DNA of 64,000 nucleotides from Salinibacterium xinjiangense (GCF_014645015.1 NZ_BMLC01000005.1:62001-126000); one strand, 5' to 3'. Shown: positions 18,196-27,802, numbered from the stretch's first letter. Program-made: numbers and translations. The notes: generated by a model from the letters alone, not told the origin.

Positions 18196-19194
18196 ATGTC
18201 CACGAAAGTAGCAATCGCTCCCACTGGGACGACCGAGATAACCTCGAGCAAGGCACTGCAGAAGAATTTTTCTCGCGCCGCAGCCCCGTACCTGATGTAC
18301 GGCGTCTTCGTCGCATTGATCGTATTCTTCTCGCTGCAATCCCCGGTGTTCTTTACCGCGTCCAATTTTCTGAACATCGGACAGCAGACAGCACTGGTCA
18401 CGATCATCGCGGTCGGGATGACCTTCGTCATCATCTCGGGGGAGATTGATCTCTCAGTCGGCGCATCGCTGGCACTGTCGGGAGTGGCGGCAGCACTCGC
18501 TATGGAGTCCACGGGTGGCAACCTCCTCGTCGGCGTCGTTGTCGGGCTTTCGGTCGGCGCACTCATCGGCCTGGTCAACGGACTTATCACCACGGGTCTG
18601 GGGATACCGTCCTTTCTTGTCACCCTCGCAACGCTCGGCATCGCGCGGGGGCTCGCGTTGATGATCAGTCAGGGGCAGCCTGTGCTCATCGCGAACAGCG
18701 ATTACTGGAATCTCTTCAATAGTGCCCGCGTCTTCGGTATTCCGGTGCCGATGCTGTGGACGGTTTTCGTGTTGTTGATCGGCGTATATCTTCTGCATGT
18801 AAGCGCCTATGGTCGGCGAGTTTATGCGGTGGGGGGCAACCGGAAGGCGGCGCTCTACTCAGGAATTATGGTGAACCGGGTCAAGATCTGGGCGTTCGTG
18901 CTTACGGGTGCCGCCGCTGGCTTTGCTGGCCTGATCTGGACGGCACGAGCCCAGGCTGCCCGCCCCGATACGGGCAACGGCATGGAACTCGACGTGATCG
19001 CTGCCGTGATCCTCGGGGGAACCAACCTCTTCGGCGGCAAGGGGATGATTCTCGGCACGCTCGTGGGGAGCCTCATAATCGGCGTCATCAACAACGGTCT
19101 GACCCTGATGGGTGTCAGTTCATCGGCGCAAATGATAGTGAAGGGGGCAATCATCATCGTCGCTGTTGCGCTGTCGACCCTGCGACGACGCTGA
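18196..19194 (+). CDS. Ribose-type ABC transporter permease (RbsC family)
   Basis: A 332-residue integral membrane protein with about ten membrane helices. Family motifs are present: GEIDLSVGASLALSG, GLITTGLGIPSFLVTLATLG, VYAVGGNRKAALYSGI and AAVILGGTNLFGGKGMI. A ribosome site (GAAAGGAAAG) precedes the ATG. A homodimer of this protein would form the channel. It is separated from the ATPase by 91 bases and from the lipoprotein gene by about 140, all co-directional. Confidence 0.92.
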   Translation: MSTKVAIAPTGTTEITSSKALQKNFSRAAAPYLMYGVFVALIVFFSLQSPVFFTASNFLNIGQQTALVTIIAVGMTFVIISGEIDLSVGASLALSGVAAALAMESTGGNLLVGVVVGLSVGALIGLVNGLITTGLGIPSFLVTLATLGIARGLALMISQGQPVLIANSDYWNLFNSARVFGIPVPMLWTVFVLLIGVYLLHVSAYGRRVYAVGGNRKAALYSGIMVNRVKIWAFVLTGAAAGFAGLIWTARAQAARPDTGNGMELDVIAAVILGGTNLFGGKGMILGTLVGSLIIGVINNGLTLMGVSSSAQMIVKGAIIIVAVALSTLRRR

Positions 19195-19334
19195 GAATTC
19201 GGCGGCCCAGGACGGTGAGTGGAGATTCCTTACCTCGACGGGCGCAACCGTCAGCATTTGCAAACTGGAGTTTCTGAAGAAGGCTCGCGGCAACCCTTGC
19301 AGCAGAGCAGCCTTACTAATCAATGGAGATGGAA

Positions 19335-20513
19335 ATGAAGAAGACCTATAGCAGGACTGCCCTTATGGGTTTGCTTGTGGCTGGCCTCGTGGCGACCACG
19401 GGATGTAGCGCCGTGACCACCGCGGATGGCACGACCGCTGGTGGGGCGGCGTCGATATCCGGTTGTCCGGAGAAGATCGATTCAGCGGCGCTTCAGCCGC
19501 CAACTCCGGTCGGCCTGAGTCCTCGTGGTAACGCCCCGGCTTCCCCCGACGTCGCGGAACTCACCGACGCAGACATTGCCAAGTTGAAGACGAGCAAGTT
19601 CAAGGTCGGCATCGCGATGCAGACCGCGGACATCGACTACACCACAATCCTCGTCCGGGCCATGAAGCGCACGTTTGCCGAGAACAACGTTGAAGTCGTC
19701 GCGGTCACTGACGGTGGCTGGAACGTAACCAAGCAGCAGACCGACATTCAAAACATGATCCAGTTGAAACCGGATGGCATCCTGTCGGTTCCGACCGACA
19801 GCGTCGGCATGGCCTCGACCTACCGCACGGTCAGCCAGGCCGGAATCAAGCTCATCACACTCGACGACATGCCGCCCGGCCTCGAATGGCCGAACGAAGT
19901 TGCCACCTCGAGCGGCATGGATCAGAAGGGTATGGGCCAGATCGCTATGGCGGTGCTCGCGCAGTGTATCCCCAAGGGCGGAACGGTCGGCATGGTCAAA
20001 ATCGACATCGTGCTCTGGGCCGCCAACCAGCGTGACGAGGGTGCCATCGAGTGGCTCAAGCGCGAGCGCCCGGACATCAAGCTCAAGACGGTCGGTGTAG
20101 CCAACCCGAAGGATGTTGAGCAGAAGGCATCCGACTTCGTGACGGCGAATCCTGATCTACAGGGACTCTGGACTCCGTGGGACGGCCCGGGTCTGCAGGC
20201 TCTCGCCGGCCTGCGAGGAAACGGGAGCAACATCCCCGTGACAACCCAGGACCTCGGAACCGAGTTCGCGATGAACGTTGCTCAGGGTACACAGCTCATT
20301 GGAGGCGGCGCCCAGGAACTCGATGCGCAGGGTCGCACTCATGCGCTCGCCATGATCAAGGTGCTTCTCGGCGACGAAATGCCGGAATACATCGCCCATC
20401 CTGCCCTCGTGGTGACCAAGGACAACCTGACCGCCGCGTGGAAGCAGGTGTGGGGATCTGCCCCGCCAGCAGACCTCGTGAAAGCATGTAAAGCAACGGC
20501 GGGTTGCAACTAG
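19335..20513 (+). CDS. Sugar-type ABC transporter substrate-binding lipoprotein
   Basis: Starting at MKKTYSRTAL (ATG 19335, GGAG just upstream) gives 392 residues with a type II signal peptide and the lipobox VATTGCSAV. The mature part is a periplasmic-binding protein type 1 fold: FKVGIAMQTADIDYTTILVR, QQTDIQNMIQLKPDGILSVP, WTPWDGPGLQALAGLRGNG and DEMPEYIAHPALVVTKDNL. It is anchored outside the membrane and delivers ligand to the permease. The ligand cannot be read from sequence; a sugar, polyol or sugar acid is expected from the family. Confidence 0.9.
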   Translation: MKKTYSRTALMGLLVAGLVATTGCSAVTTADGTTAGGAASISGCPEKIDSAALQPPTPVGLSPRGNAPASPDVAELTDADIAKLKTSKFKVGIAMQTADIDYTTILVRAMKRTFAENNVEVVAVTDGGWNVTKQQTDIQNMIQLKPDGILSVPTDSVGMASTYRTVSQAGIKLITLDDMPPGLEWPNEVATSSGMDQKGMGQIAMAVLAQCIPKGGTVGMVKIDIVLWAANQRDEGAIEWLKRERPDIKLKTVGVANPKDVEQKASDFVTANPDLQGLWTPWDGPGLQALAGLRGNGSNIPVTTQDLGTEFAMNVAQGTQLIGGGAQELDAQGRTHALAMIKVLLGDEMPEYIAHPALVVTKDNLTAAWKQVWGSAPPADLVKACKATAGCN

Positions 20514-20541
20514 TCACTTCCACAGTTCCATAACCGACCCG

Positions 20542-20580
20542 GCCCCGGTCTCAAGCGTGTGCACCATGTGAGACCGGGGC
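20542..20580 (+). terminator. Stem-loop after the lipoprotein gene
   Basis: CCCCGGTCTCA (20543-20553) pairs perfectly with TGAGACCGGGG (20569-20579) around a 15-base loop. There is no strong T-run, so it may act as an attenuator or mRNA-stabilising hairpin, favouring transporter messages over the enzymes downstream. Confidence 0.6.
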
Positions 20581-20718
20581 TGGTTCGGCCTATTCCAGCT
20601 TCAGGGTCGTTTTCAGTTCGGATCTGAAGCTTTGTGATCCGGCGCTACCAAGCGGGTCGGCAACAAGATTGTCTCGTTTACCACCAGTCATCCAACTCAA
20701 CCTTTTGGAGAAAACACC

Positions 20719-21666
20719 ATGGCTACAGCTCTCGATAAATATGCGGATATGAAGCCCAACTGGGACTATCCGGTCATCATCGAGTCCCACATCAACGGCG
20801 TTCGATCAAAGGCGATGAACCCCAACACCCCCATCTCCTACGACGAAATCGCCGAGGACGCCATCCGCTGTTGGGAGGCGGGGGCAACGGCGATTCACGC
20901 CCACAACACCAGTTTTGACCTTCTCGGGAAGGATGCGTACAAGGACTACATGCGCAGTTGGGACAAGGTACTGGAGAAGCACCCCAACATCACCTGGTAT
21001 CCGACCACCTGCAACAACCTTCGGTTGACCTCGGATCAGCATGGGCTGGAGCATGTGCCCTTCCTCGCTGCGGACGCCAACGTGAAAATCGCTTGTATAG
21101 ATACGGGGATTTCTCTCTTCTCTGCGGGCCTCGACGAGGAGGGCTACATCGTGGGGCGCGAGTATGGCTTCAACTATGATCGCGTCGCTGGCCAGGTGAA
21201 GATGTGCCGCGAGCGCGATATGCCGATTGTTTGGGGAGTCTACGAGCCCGGGTACCTTCGCCACGCGATGCACTACGTCAACCAGGGCATGTCCACCAAG
21301 GGCTCGATGTGGGACTTTTACCTGATCGGCGACTACGGACTCACTGCACTGGAGCCGATCGGTACCTGCGGCATGAAGCCCAGCTTTGAGAGCCTGTACT
21401 ACTACCTGATGATGATTGAAGAGGCTAAGGTCAAGCACCCCTGGTTTGTTTCAATTTGGGGACAGGGCGCTTTCGACGACACCGCCCTGTTGCGTCGAGT
21501 GATCGAACTGGGCGGGCACGTGAAGACCGGGTTGGAGTTGTTCTACGACCCGGCTCGTAACCCCACCAACCTCGAGTTGCTTCAGCAGGTTCAGGAAATC
21601 GCCCGGGAAGTGGGCAGGCCCATTGCCACTCACGAGGAAGCAAGGAAGCTTTACAACATCTCGTAG
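20719..21666 (+). CDS. BKACE family (DUF849) beta-keto acid cleavage enzyme
   Basis: A 315-residue TIM-barrel protein. SHINGVRSKAMNPNTPISYD with EIAEDAIRCWEAGATAIHAH matches the 3-keto-5-aminohexanoate cleavage enzyme family, in which the two histidines of HAH bind zinc. Family members convert a beta-keto acid plus acetyl-CoA into acetoacetate and a new acyl-CoA, with specificity set by pocket residues. The ribosome site TTTTGGAG precedes the ATG. The protein is on the long side and diverges after the HAH motif (NTS instead of the common R), so it may be a distinct subgroup. Substrate unknown. Confidence 0.82.
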   Translation: MATALDKYADMKPNWDYPVIIESHINGVRSKAMNPNTPISYDEIAEDAIRCWEAGATAIHAHNTSFDLLGKDAYKDYMRSWDKVLEKHPNITWYPTTCNNLRLTSDQHGLEHVPFLAADANVKIACIDTGISLFSAGLDEEGYIVGREYGFNYDRVAGQVKMCRERDMPIVWGVYEPGYLRHAMHYVNQGMSTKGSMWDFYLIGDYGLTALEPIGTCGMKPSFESLYYYLMMIEEAKVKHPWFVSIWGQGAFDDTALLRRVIELGGHVKTGLELFYDPARNPTNLELLQQVQEIAREVGRPIATHEEARKLYNIS

Positions 21667-21680
21667 GGACGCCCGAACGT

Positions 21681-21722
21681 CGAAAACGGGAGCACGCTGA
21701 TGGAAGCGTGCTCCCGTTTTCG
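21681..21722 (+). terminator. Strong stem-loop after the BKACE gene
   Basis: An 18-base perfect stem (CGAAAACGGGAGCACGCT and its complement) around a 6-base loop, with a T-run in the descending arm. It would terminate in either direction and splits the cluster into two likely transcripts. Confidence 0.9.
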
Positions 21723-22210
21723 CTCGAAGTTATCTCTGCGTTGGCCAGCGAATTCCCTTCGTCGAATTCGTTTGGTGTCAATTAGCGGGATGGCTTGGGA
21801 TCGTTGGCGTCCGGTACGACGGTCCACTCCATTGCTGGCGGCCACGCTGAACCTGGCGCGGCGGGGATTATCACTGCGATCGAGGCACGCCCCGGTCTGG
21901 CCTCCGTCGCAGACGGGGGAAAGCCCAACGTCATCATGCTCGAAACGGTCACGGCAGCCCCATGACGGGCGGTCAGCTCTGGACAGATATGAAGATGGCG
22001 GCGGATGCATAGGTAAGTTCCGTCCCGATACATTCGTGACTGAGCGGCCTCCGTGGTTCCGTAGACTCACGCCATCATTCTGGTTGGTTTGTCGTCCCGT
22101 CAAAATTGGCTTGCGGTGGGTCCAACTAGTGCATAGCATAGGGTTTCATATTGCGAATGAATATTCACAAGCAAACGTAGACGACGACGTCGATAGGAAG
22201 GCGGTTCCCC
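21723..22210. other. Intergenic region upstream of the E1 genes
   Basis: About 490 bases. One plus-strand frame (about 21808-21965) reads like the tail of a protein (HSIAGGHAEPGAAGIITAIE, then GGKPNVIMLETVTAAP and stop) but has no start and no family could be assigned. TGAATATTCA at 22158-22167 is a palindrome close to the E1 alpha start and may be a regulatory site. GGAAGG before 22211 is the ribosome site. Confidence 0.4.
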
Positions 22211-23194
22211 ATGGCCGAACTGGCACGCGACACGCTGCGCGAAATGCAGCTTCGGATGTTGAGAATCCGAGCGTTCGACGAGCGCGCGTCCAAGATGGTC
22301 AAACGAGGCCACATTCCCGGCACGGTTCACACCAGCATCGGGCAGGAGGCGCAGGTAGTCGGCGCCACCATGGCCCTCGGCACGGGTGACTACATGAGTG
22401 GAAACCACCGCAGCCATGGGCACCCCATCGGAAAAGGTTCACCACTCGGCCCGCTCATGGCGGAGCTCGTGGGCAAGGCGACGGGCGTCTGCAAGGGCAA
22501 GGGCGGCTCGCTGCACCTCGCTGACTTCGCCGTCGGAAGCCTTGGCGAGTCCGGCATCGTCGGGTCGTCCATTCCGATCGCCAATGGAGCAGCCCTCTCG
22601 TCGAAAGTGCTCAACAATGGCAAAGTCGCGCTCGCCTTTTTCGGCGACGGGGCCGCCAATCAGGGTGTTCTCTATGAGTCGATGAATATGGCAGGCGTGT
22701 GGGACCTCCCTATGATCTTTCTGTGCGAGAACAACCAGTACGCGCTGAGCACGCCCGCTCACACTGTGACATCGGGCATCATCTCCGAACGTGCCGCTGG
22801 ATTCGGGATGCCCGGAATCAGAGTTGAAGAAGGACAAGACGTGCTGGCTGTGTATGACGCGGTCTCAGCGGCAGTGGCTCGGGCGCGAGCGGGAGATGGA
22901 CCCACGTTGGTGGAGGTCATCACGTATCGCTACAACGAACATTCCGAAGGCCTGAAGCTGGGCACAGATTACCGAAACGCCGATGAGCGCGAAGCCTGGC
23001 TGAAGAAGGATCCGATCGTGCTCTTCCGCCAGTATCTGGCATCACAGGGGTTCTCCGAAGAAGAGCTCGATGGCCTTCAGGCCACTGCCCTCGCGGAAGT
23101 TGACGCGGCGGTTGCATTTTCGGACGCGAGCCCCTACCCCGATCTCTCGGTCGCCTTCGACGACCTCTACACCGACAAGGAATCCGTCGCATGA
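22211..23194 (+). CDS. TPP-dependent 2-oxo acid/acetoin dehydrogenase E1 alpha
   Basis: A 327-residue E1 alpha subunit. The thiamine diphosphate motif starts with GDG at residues 145-147 (FFGDGAANQG) and ends with ENN at 173-175. GHIPGTVHTSIGQEA and GNHRSHGHPIGKG are typical of acetoin dehydrogenase and pyruvate dehydrogenase alpha chains. Together with the beta chain it would decarboxylate or cleave an alpha-keto compound and pass the acyl group to a lipoyl domain. The stop overlaps the beta-chain ATG by four bases. The acetoin type is the closest by feel, but the substrate here is unknown. Confidence 0.9.
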   Translation: MAELARDTLREMQLRMLRIRAFDERASKMVKRGHIPGTVHTSIGQEAQVVGATMALGTGDYMSGNHRSHGHPIGKGSPLGPLMAELVGKATGVCKGKGGSLHLADFAVGSLGESGIVGSSIPIANGAALSSKVLNNGKVALAFFGDGAANQGVLYESMNMAGVWDLPMIFLCENNQYALSTPAHTVTSGIISERAAGFGMPGIRVEEGQDVLAVYDAVSAAVARARAGDGPTLVEVITYRYNEHSEGLKLGTDYRNADEREAWLKKDPIVLFRQYLASQGFSEEELDGLQATALAEVDAAVAFSDASPYPDLSVAFDDLYTDKESVA

Positions 23195-24219
23195 CTGTGA
23201 TGAGCTATCTCAGCGCTATTGGCGCAGCCCAGCGCGAGGCGATGGACGCAGATGATCGCGTCATCATCATCGGCGAAGACGTCGAAGCCAATGTCTACGG
23301 CACCACCGGCGGCGGCAAATCCCGCAGCATCGAGGGTGATTTTCTCCAGCGGTACGGCAAGAACCGCATCCGCAACACCCCGATCTCCGAGGAGGGCATC
23401 GTCGGCGCCGCCGCCGGTGCTGCAATGACCGGACTGCGCCCGATCGTGGATCTTTCCTACTCGAGCTTCCTTTATATGGCTATGGATCAGTTCGTGAACC
23501 AGGTTGCGAAAAACCGGTACATGTTCGGCGGCCAGGCTTCAATGCCCGTGGTCTTCCGCTCTGCGATGTTCTACGGACTGAATACCGGCGCACATCACTC
23601 TGACCGACCGTATCCGATGTTCATGAACGTGCCGGGCCTGAAAATCATCGCGCCCGCCACGCCCGCAGACGCCAAAGGGCTGCTCCGATCCGCAGTCGAT
23701 TCCGACGACCCGGTGCTCAGCTTCGAGGCCTGCCTGCTGTGGAGTACGAAAGAAGACGTCGACGAGGATGAGTTCTGGGTGCCGCTGGGTGTTGCCCGTA
23801 CTGCGCGCGAAGGAACAGACGTCACCGTCGTTGCAATCTCGAGCTCAGTTCCCGAAGCCGTAGCGGCCGCAGAAGAGTTAGCGAAGGAAGGAGTGTCCGT
23901 GGAGGTCATCGACCCCCGCACCCTCGTTCCTCTCGATCGCAATGCCATTCTGCGATCCGTGGCAAAAACGGGTCGACTCGTCGTAGCGGAACCGGCGCAC
24001 CGCACCTGCGGGGCAGCCGCGGAAATCAGTGCGCTCGTGGCCGAAGAAATCTTCGATTCTCTCAGGGCGCCGATCATTCGAGTGACGGCACCGGATATGC
24101 AAATCCCATTCAGCCCGTCGCTGGAAAAGCAGATGTACCCGACGAAGGCCAGTATTGCGGCCGCCATCCGTCGTGTAGTTGACCTACCGGCGCTTGAGCC
24201 GGTCGCAGCCGCAGTCTGA
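23191..24219 (+). CDS. TPP-dependent 2-oxo acid/acetoin dehydrogenase E1 beta
   Basis: A 342-residue E1 beta subunit. Visible motifs are IIIGEDVEANVYGTTGGGKS, NTPISEEGIVGAAAGAAMTG, QASMPVVFRSAMFYG with HHSDRPYPMFMNVPGLKIIA, and the C-terminal transketolase domain (VIDPRTLVPLD). It forms the alpha2beta2 E1 with the preceding gene. Overlap with the upstream gene and 18-base spacing to the lipoyl gene indicate one operon. Confidence 0.92.
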   Translation: MTVMSYLSAIGAAQREAMDADDRVIIIGEDVEANVYGTTGGGKSRSIEGDFLQRYGKNRIRNTPISEEGIVGAAAGAAMTGLRPIVDLSYSSFLYMAMDQFVNQVAKNRYMFGGQASMPVVFRSAMFYGLNTGAHHSDRPYPMFMNVPGLKIIAPATPADAKGLLRSAVDSDDPVLSFEACLLWSTKEDVDEDEFWVPLGVARTAREGTDVTVVAISSSVPEAVAAAEELAKEGVSVEVIDPRTLVPLDRNAILRSVAKTGRLVVAEPAHRTCGAAAEISALVAEEIFDSLRAPIIRVTAPDMQIPFSPSLEKQMYPTKASIAAAIRRVVDLPALEPVAAAV

Positions 24220-24237
24220 TAACGAAAGAGAAATCAC

Positions 24238-24480
24238 ATGGCGCGTATAGATGTGTTGCTTCCCCAGTGGGGAATGGGCATGAGCGAAGGAGCAATCGTC
24301 GAGTGGCTCAAGAAGGTGGGCGACCACGTCGACGAAGACGAACCTCTGGCGGAAATTGAGGCGGAGAAAGTCGAGGAAACCCTCGAGTCGCCAGCCACGG
24401 GGACCCTGGTTGAGATCCTGGTTCAGGCAGGCGCCTCAGTCGAGGTCCGCACCGTTATTGCCGTGATCGAAACCGAATAA
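24238..24480 (+). CDS. Free-standing lipoyl-domain protein
   Basis: An 80-residue protein that is nothing but a biotinyl/lipoyl domain: LLPQWGMGMSEGAIVEWLKK, then EIEAEKVEETLESPATGTLV. Lys44 in EAEKVEE is the predicted lipoylation site. In ordinary complexes this domain is the N-terminus of the E2 acyltransferase; here the frame stops after the domain and no intact E2 follows. A decayed E2 catalytic domain lies 4.3 kb downstream. The protein probably serves as acyl carrier for the E1 encoded just upstream. Confidence 0.88.
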   Translation: MARIDVLLPQWGMGMSEGAIVEWLKKVGDHVDEDEPLAEIEAEKVEETLESPATGTLVEILVQAGASVEVRTVIAVIETE

Positions 24481-24518
24481 ACGCGAGCCTCAGAGAAAAC
24501 AATGAAGCAGGAGCAGCC

Positions 24519-26246
24519 ATGAGCACATCTTCGGTGAACGCGCACGACACCCGCCTTCCTTACGACCTGGTCGTCGTGGGTGCCGGCATCAACGGACTGG
24601 GCATAGCCCGCGATGCGGCAGCGCGGGGATTGCGAACGATTGTCATCGACCAGGAAGATATTTGCAGTGGAGTATCGGCCTGGTCGGGGCGACTTATTCA
24701 CGGCGGGCTCCGATACCTGGAGCACAAGGACTTTGCCCTGGTCCGTGAATCCCTGAAGGAGCGCGAGCGCCTCTTCAAGCTTGCTCCGCACCTCGTGAAG
24801 CCTGTGCCGCTCCTCATGCCGTTCTACGCCCGCAACAAGCGGCCGTCGTGGTTGATCCGACTCGGTATGATCGCCTACGACGTGCTGTCATGGGATAAGA
24901 AGCAGCCCAACCACACGATTTTGACGAAACGCGCGGTGCTATCCCGCTTCACCGGGATGGAGCCGGCCGGCCTCAGCGGTTCGGCGGTCTTCATTGACGG
25001 ACAGGTCGAATACGCAGAGCGGCTCTGTGTCGAACTCGCGGTAGCCGCACAGGCTGACGGAGCCGACGTCGTCACCCACTCCCGAGTCGATGGGTTGCTC
25101 AGGAACGGTTCCCGAGTGACCGGCGTGCAGTACACCGACTCCATCACGGGAGAGCGGCATTCCGTGCACGGGCGCGTGGTCATGAATGCCGCCGGCCCAT
25201 GGATCGACCGCCTGCTTACTGATGTCGGGGGAGTCGAGGCGCCCCGATTCATCGGTGGCTCCAAAGGCAGCCACATTATCGTGGCTCCCTTCCCCGGAGC
25301 ACCGCACGACGTCGTGTACTACGAGTCGCAGGCCGATGGCCGCCTGGTTCTGGTCATACCGTGGATGGACAGGTACCTCATCGGGTGCACCGACAACCTC
25401 TATGACGAGGAACCGGATTCCGCCCGCGCAGAACAGTCGGAGATCGACTACCTCCTGCACGAGGTGAACACTCTCGTGCCGGGAGCGAAACTCACCACCG
25501 GCGACGTTCTGTACACCTACAGCGGAGTGCGGCCATTGCCCTACGCGCCCGGGGTGCCTGAATGGAAGATTCCACGAAGCCACATCATCCACGACCACGC
25601 TGACGAGGGCGTCGAGGGCCTCTTCACCGTCATCGGTGGCAAGCTCACGACATTTCGGCAGCTCTCTGAGGATGCCGTCGACCTCACGCTTCGCAGCCTC
25701 GGTCTCAAGAAAACAAAAACGATCACGCTGACAAGCCCACTTCCCGGTGCTCGCGTAGCGAACTATGAGGCGTTCTCGAAGGCGTTCATCTCGACCGGCG
25801 GTGTGCCACCGTTGTCGGCGAAGCGGCTCCTCGCTCTGTACGGAGTGCGAGCAGCAGATATAGCAGCCCTGGCGAATGACGATGCCGGTCTGCTCGAGGT
25901 CGTCGACGAAAAGTCGGGGGCGCTAGCCGCTGAAGTGGTCTTCGCCATAGATAAAGAGTTCGCCCGAACCCTCACTGATGTCATGGCGAGACGCCTCCTG
26001 CTGGCGTTCGAACCGGGTCACGGCATCGAGGGCGCCCGGCGGATCGCGACGATAATGGGGGCCATCAACGGCTGGAATGAAGCCCGCATCCAGAATGAAC
26101 TCGACGGCTACGTCGAGTGGCTCGACCACCTTGCCGTCCCTGGCCGACCCGCGGTGCAAATTCCCGGTCACGCGACATCCGGTGAACGTGAAAATGGGTT
26201 GCCCGTCGTCGGCGTCGGCCTCCAGGGCGGCCGGGCAGAGCTGTGA
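24519..26246 (+). CDS. GlpD-like FAD-dependent polyol-phosphate dehydrogenase
   Basis: A 575-residue flavoprotein. The FAD motif GAGINGLG is at residues 21-28. GLRYLEHKDFALVRESLKER, GSKGSHIIVAPFPGAP and YTYSGVRPLPYAPGV, with GGKLTTFRQL, are hallmarks of the glycerol-3-phosphate dehydrogenase GlpD family. It is expected to oxidise a polyol phosphate to a ketose phosphate at the membrane, passing electrons to quinone. The directly following FGGY kinase overlaps it. The pair could process glycerol, but erythritol-type loci (EryA kinase, EryB GlpD-like oxidase) have the same architecture together with an ABC importer and a SorC regulator. Confidence 0.87.
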   Translation: MSTSSVNAHDTRLPYDLVVVGAGINGLGIARDAAARGLRTIVIDQEDICSGVSAWSGRLIHGGLRYLEHKDFALVRESLKERERLFKLAPHLVKPVPLLMPFYARNKRPSWLIRLGMIAYDVLSWDKKQPNHTILTKRAVLSRFTGMEPAGLSGSAVFIDGQVEYAERLCVELAVAAQADGADVVTHSRVDGLLRNGSRVTGVQYTDSITGERHSVHGRVVMNAAGPWIDRLLTDVGGVEAPRFIGGSKGSHIIVAPFPGAPHDVVYYESQADGRLVLVIPWMDRYLIGCTDNLYDEEPDSARAEQSEIDYLLHEVNTLVPGAKLTTGDVLYTYSGVRPLPYAPGVPEWKIPRSHIIHDHADEGVEGLFTVIGGKLTTFRQLSEDAVDLTLRSLGLKKTKTITLTSPLPGARVANYEAFSKAFISTGGVPPLSAKRLLALYGVRAADIAALANDDAGLLEVVDEKSGALAAEVVFAIDKEFARTLTDVMARRLLLAFEPGHGIEGARRIATIMGAINGWNEARIQNELDGYVEWLDHLAVPGRPAVQIPGHATSGERENGLPVVGVGLQGGRAEL

Positions 26247-27802
26247 CGGGCCGCTATGTCCTTGCGCTCGATGAGGGGTCGAGCAGCGCGAGGGCGGTTC
26301 TCGTCGATGCGGACGGGCGGATCGTCGCCGAGGCCTCAAATCCGCTCACGCCCCTCTTCCCTAACCACGGCTGGGTCGAGCTTGACCCCGCCCAGCTGTG
26401 GACAGCGATGCGGGCAGCGATCGACGAGGTAATGGATCGGACGGGGCTGACGGCGCGTGATATCGCCGCCGTCGGGGTGACAAGTCACCGTGAGACCTGT
26501 CTGATCTGGGACCGATCAAACTCCGTCCCCGTGCACAACGCAATTATGTGGTCTTCACACCAGACTGATGAGATCGTCCAGCGTTGGTCTGAGATGGGTC
26601 TCGATGCCGAGGTCCGCACCCGCACCGGGCTTCGAAACGACTCCTTTTTTTCGGCCGCAAAACTGGCCTGGTTCATCGAGAACGTCCCGGGACTCAAAGC
26701 GCTTGCAGGCACGGGCGCTTACGCTGCCGGAACAGTCGACACCTGGCTTGTGTGGAACCTTACCGGCGGGCGTGAGCACGTCACCGATGCGACATCGGCG
26801 TCGCGAACGGCATTGCTCAACATCGACGGGCTCGTGTGGGACGAACGACTCTGCGACGCATATGGAATCCCGCAGGATCTCCTCCCCGAGGTGCGCGCTT
26901 CCAATGCGCACTTCGGCTACCTCGACCCCAGCATTCTGCTCGGTGGCGCCGGCCACCGCATACCCATCCACGCGATCGTTGCTGATCAACAGGCCGGACT
27001 GTTCGGTCAGGGCTGTTTCGATGAGGGGTCAGTCAAGAACACCTTTGGGACCGCCGGCGTGCTCGTCGCTAACGTCGGGAGCAGCCCACTGTTCCTCCCC
27101 GGAATGACCACCAGCGTCGCGATGAACATCCCCGGGCTCACCAGCTACGAGGTCGAGGGGGTGGTGTTCCACAGTGGGCAGACACTTCATTGGCTGCGTG
27201 ACAAGATGCGGGCAGTTGGATCTGTTGCGGAGATGGAGCGCATCGCGGAACGAGTCGTCGACACCCAGGGGGTCTACTTTGTTCCTGCGTTCGCCGGGCT
27301 CTGCGACCCCTACTGGGACAAAGACGTTCGAGCATCGATTTTCGGGTTGACCCTTGACACGGGCATCGACCAGATTGTTCGCGCGGCGCTCGAAGCCATG
27401 GCCTACCAGACGCGTGACAACCTCGACGCTTTGCGCGCTGGCGGTATGAGCGTGACGTCGCTGAAGGTAGATGGCAAGGCAGTCTGCAACAACTTCCTGT
27501 GCCAGTTCCAGGCAGATATCCTCGACATGCCGGTCATCCGGCCGGAGGGCCTCGAACGCACCGCCCTCGGAGTTGCCTACATCGCCGGGGCAGAAGTGGG
27601 TCTGTGGAACGCGCAGGACCTCGTGCGCGAAACGTGGCGTGTGGAGCGAGTATTCGAGCCCCGCATGACTAGCGATCGTCGCGACCAGCTCTATGGCGGT
27701 TGGCAGGCCGCCGTGCGATCCGCCCGCATGATGCCGCCCGCACCACCTCACCCGACGAGCGGGACGGCTCTCGGACCCATCCCGGAACTGGCCGCACACT
27801 GA
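26243..27802 (+). CDS. FGGY-family polyol/carbohydrate kinase
   Basis: A 519-residue kinase of the hexokinase/Hsp70-fold FGGY family. LALDEGSSSARAVLVDADGR is the first phosphate loop, followed by GWVELDPAQLWTAMR and VGVTSHRETCLIWD. The C-terminal domain has YFVPAFAGLCDPYWD and ALEAMAYQTRDNLDALRAGG. The layout is glycerol kinase-like. The GTG start overlaps the TGA of the GlpD-like gene. It should phosphorylate the polyol imported by the cluster's transporter. Glycerol, erythritol/threitol or another short polyol are all possible; no residue pattern visible by eye decides it. Confidence 0.87.
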   Translation: MTGRYVLALDEGSSSARAVLVDADGRIVAEASNPLTPLFPNHGWVELDPAQLWTAMRAAIDEVMDRTGLTARDIAAVGVTSHRETCLIWDRSNSVPVHNAIMWSSHQTDEIVQRWSEMGLDAEVRTRTGLRNDSFFSAAKLAWFIENVPGLKALAGTGAYAAGTVDTWLVWNLTGGREHVTDATSASRTALLNIDGLVWDERLCDAYGIPQDLLPEVRASNAHFGYLDPSILLGGAGHRIPIHAIVADQQAGLFGQGCFDEGSVKNTFGTAGVLVANVGSSPLFLPGMTTSVAMNIPGLTSYEVEGVVFHSGQTLHWLRDKMRAVGSVAEMERIAERVVDTQGVYFVPAFAGLCDPYWDKDVRASIFGLTLDTGIDQIVRAALEAMAYQTRDNLDALRAGGMSVTSLKVDGKAVCNNFLCQFQADILDMPVIRPEGLERTALGVAYIAGAEVGLWNAQDLVRETWRVERVFEPRMTSDRRDQLYGGWQAAVRSARMMPPAPPHPTSGTALGPIPELAAH

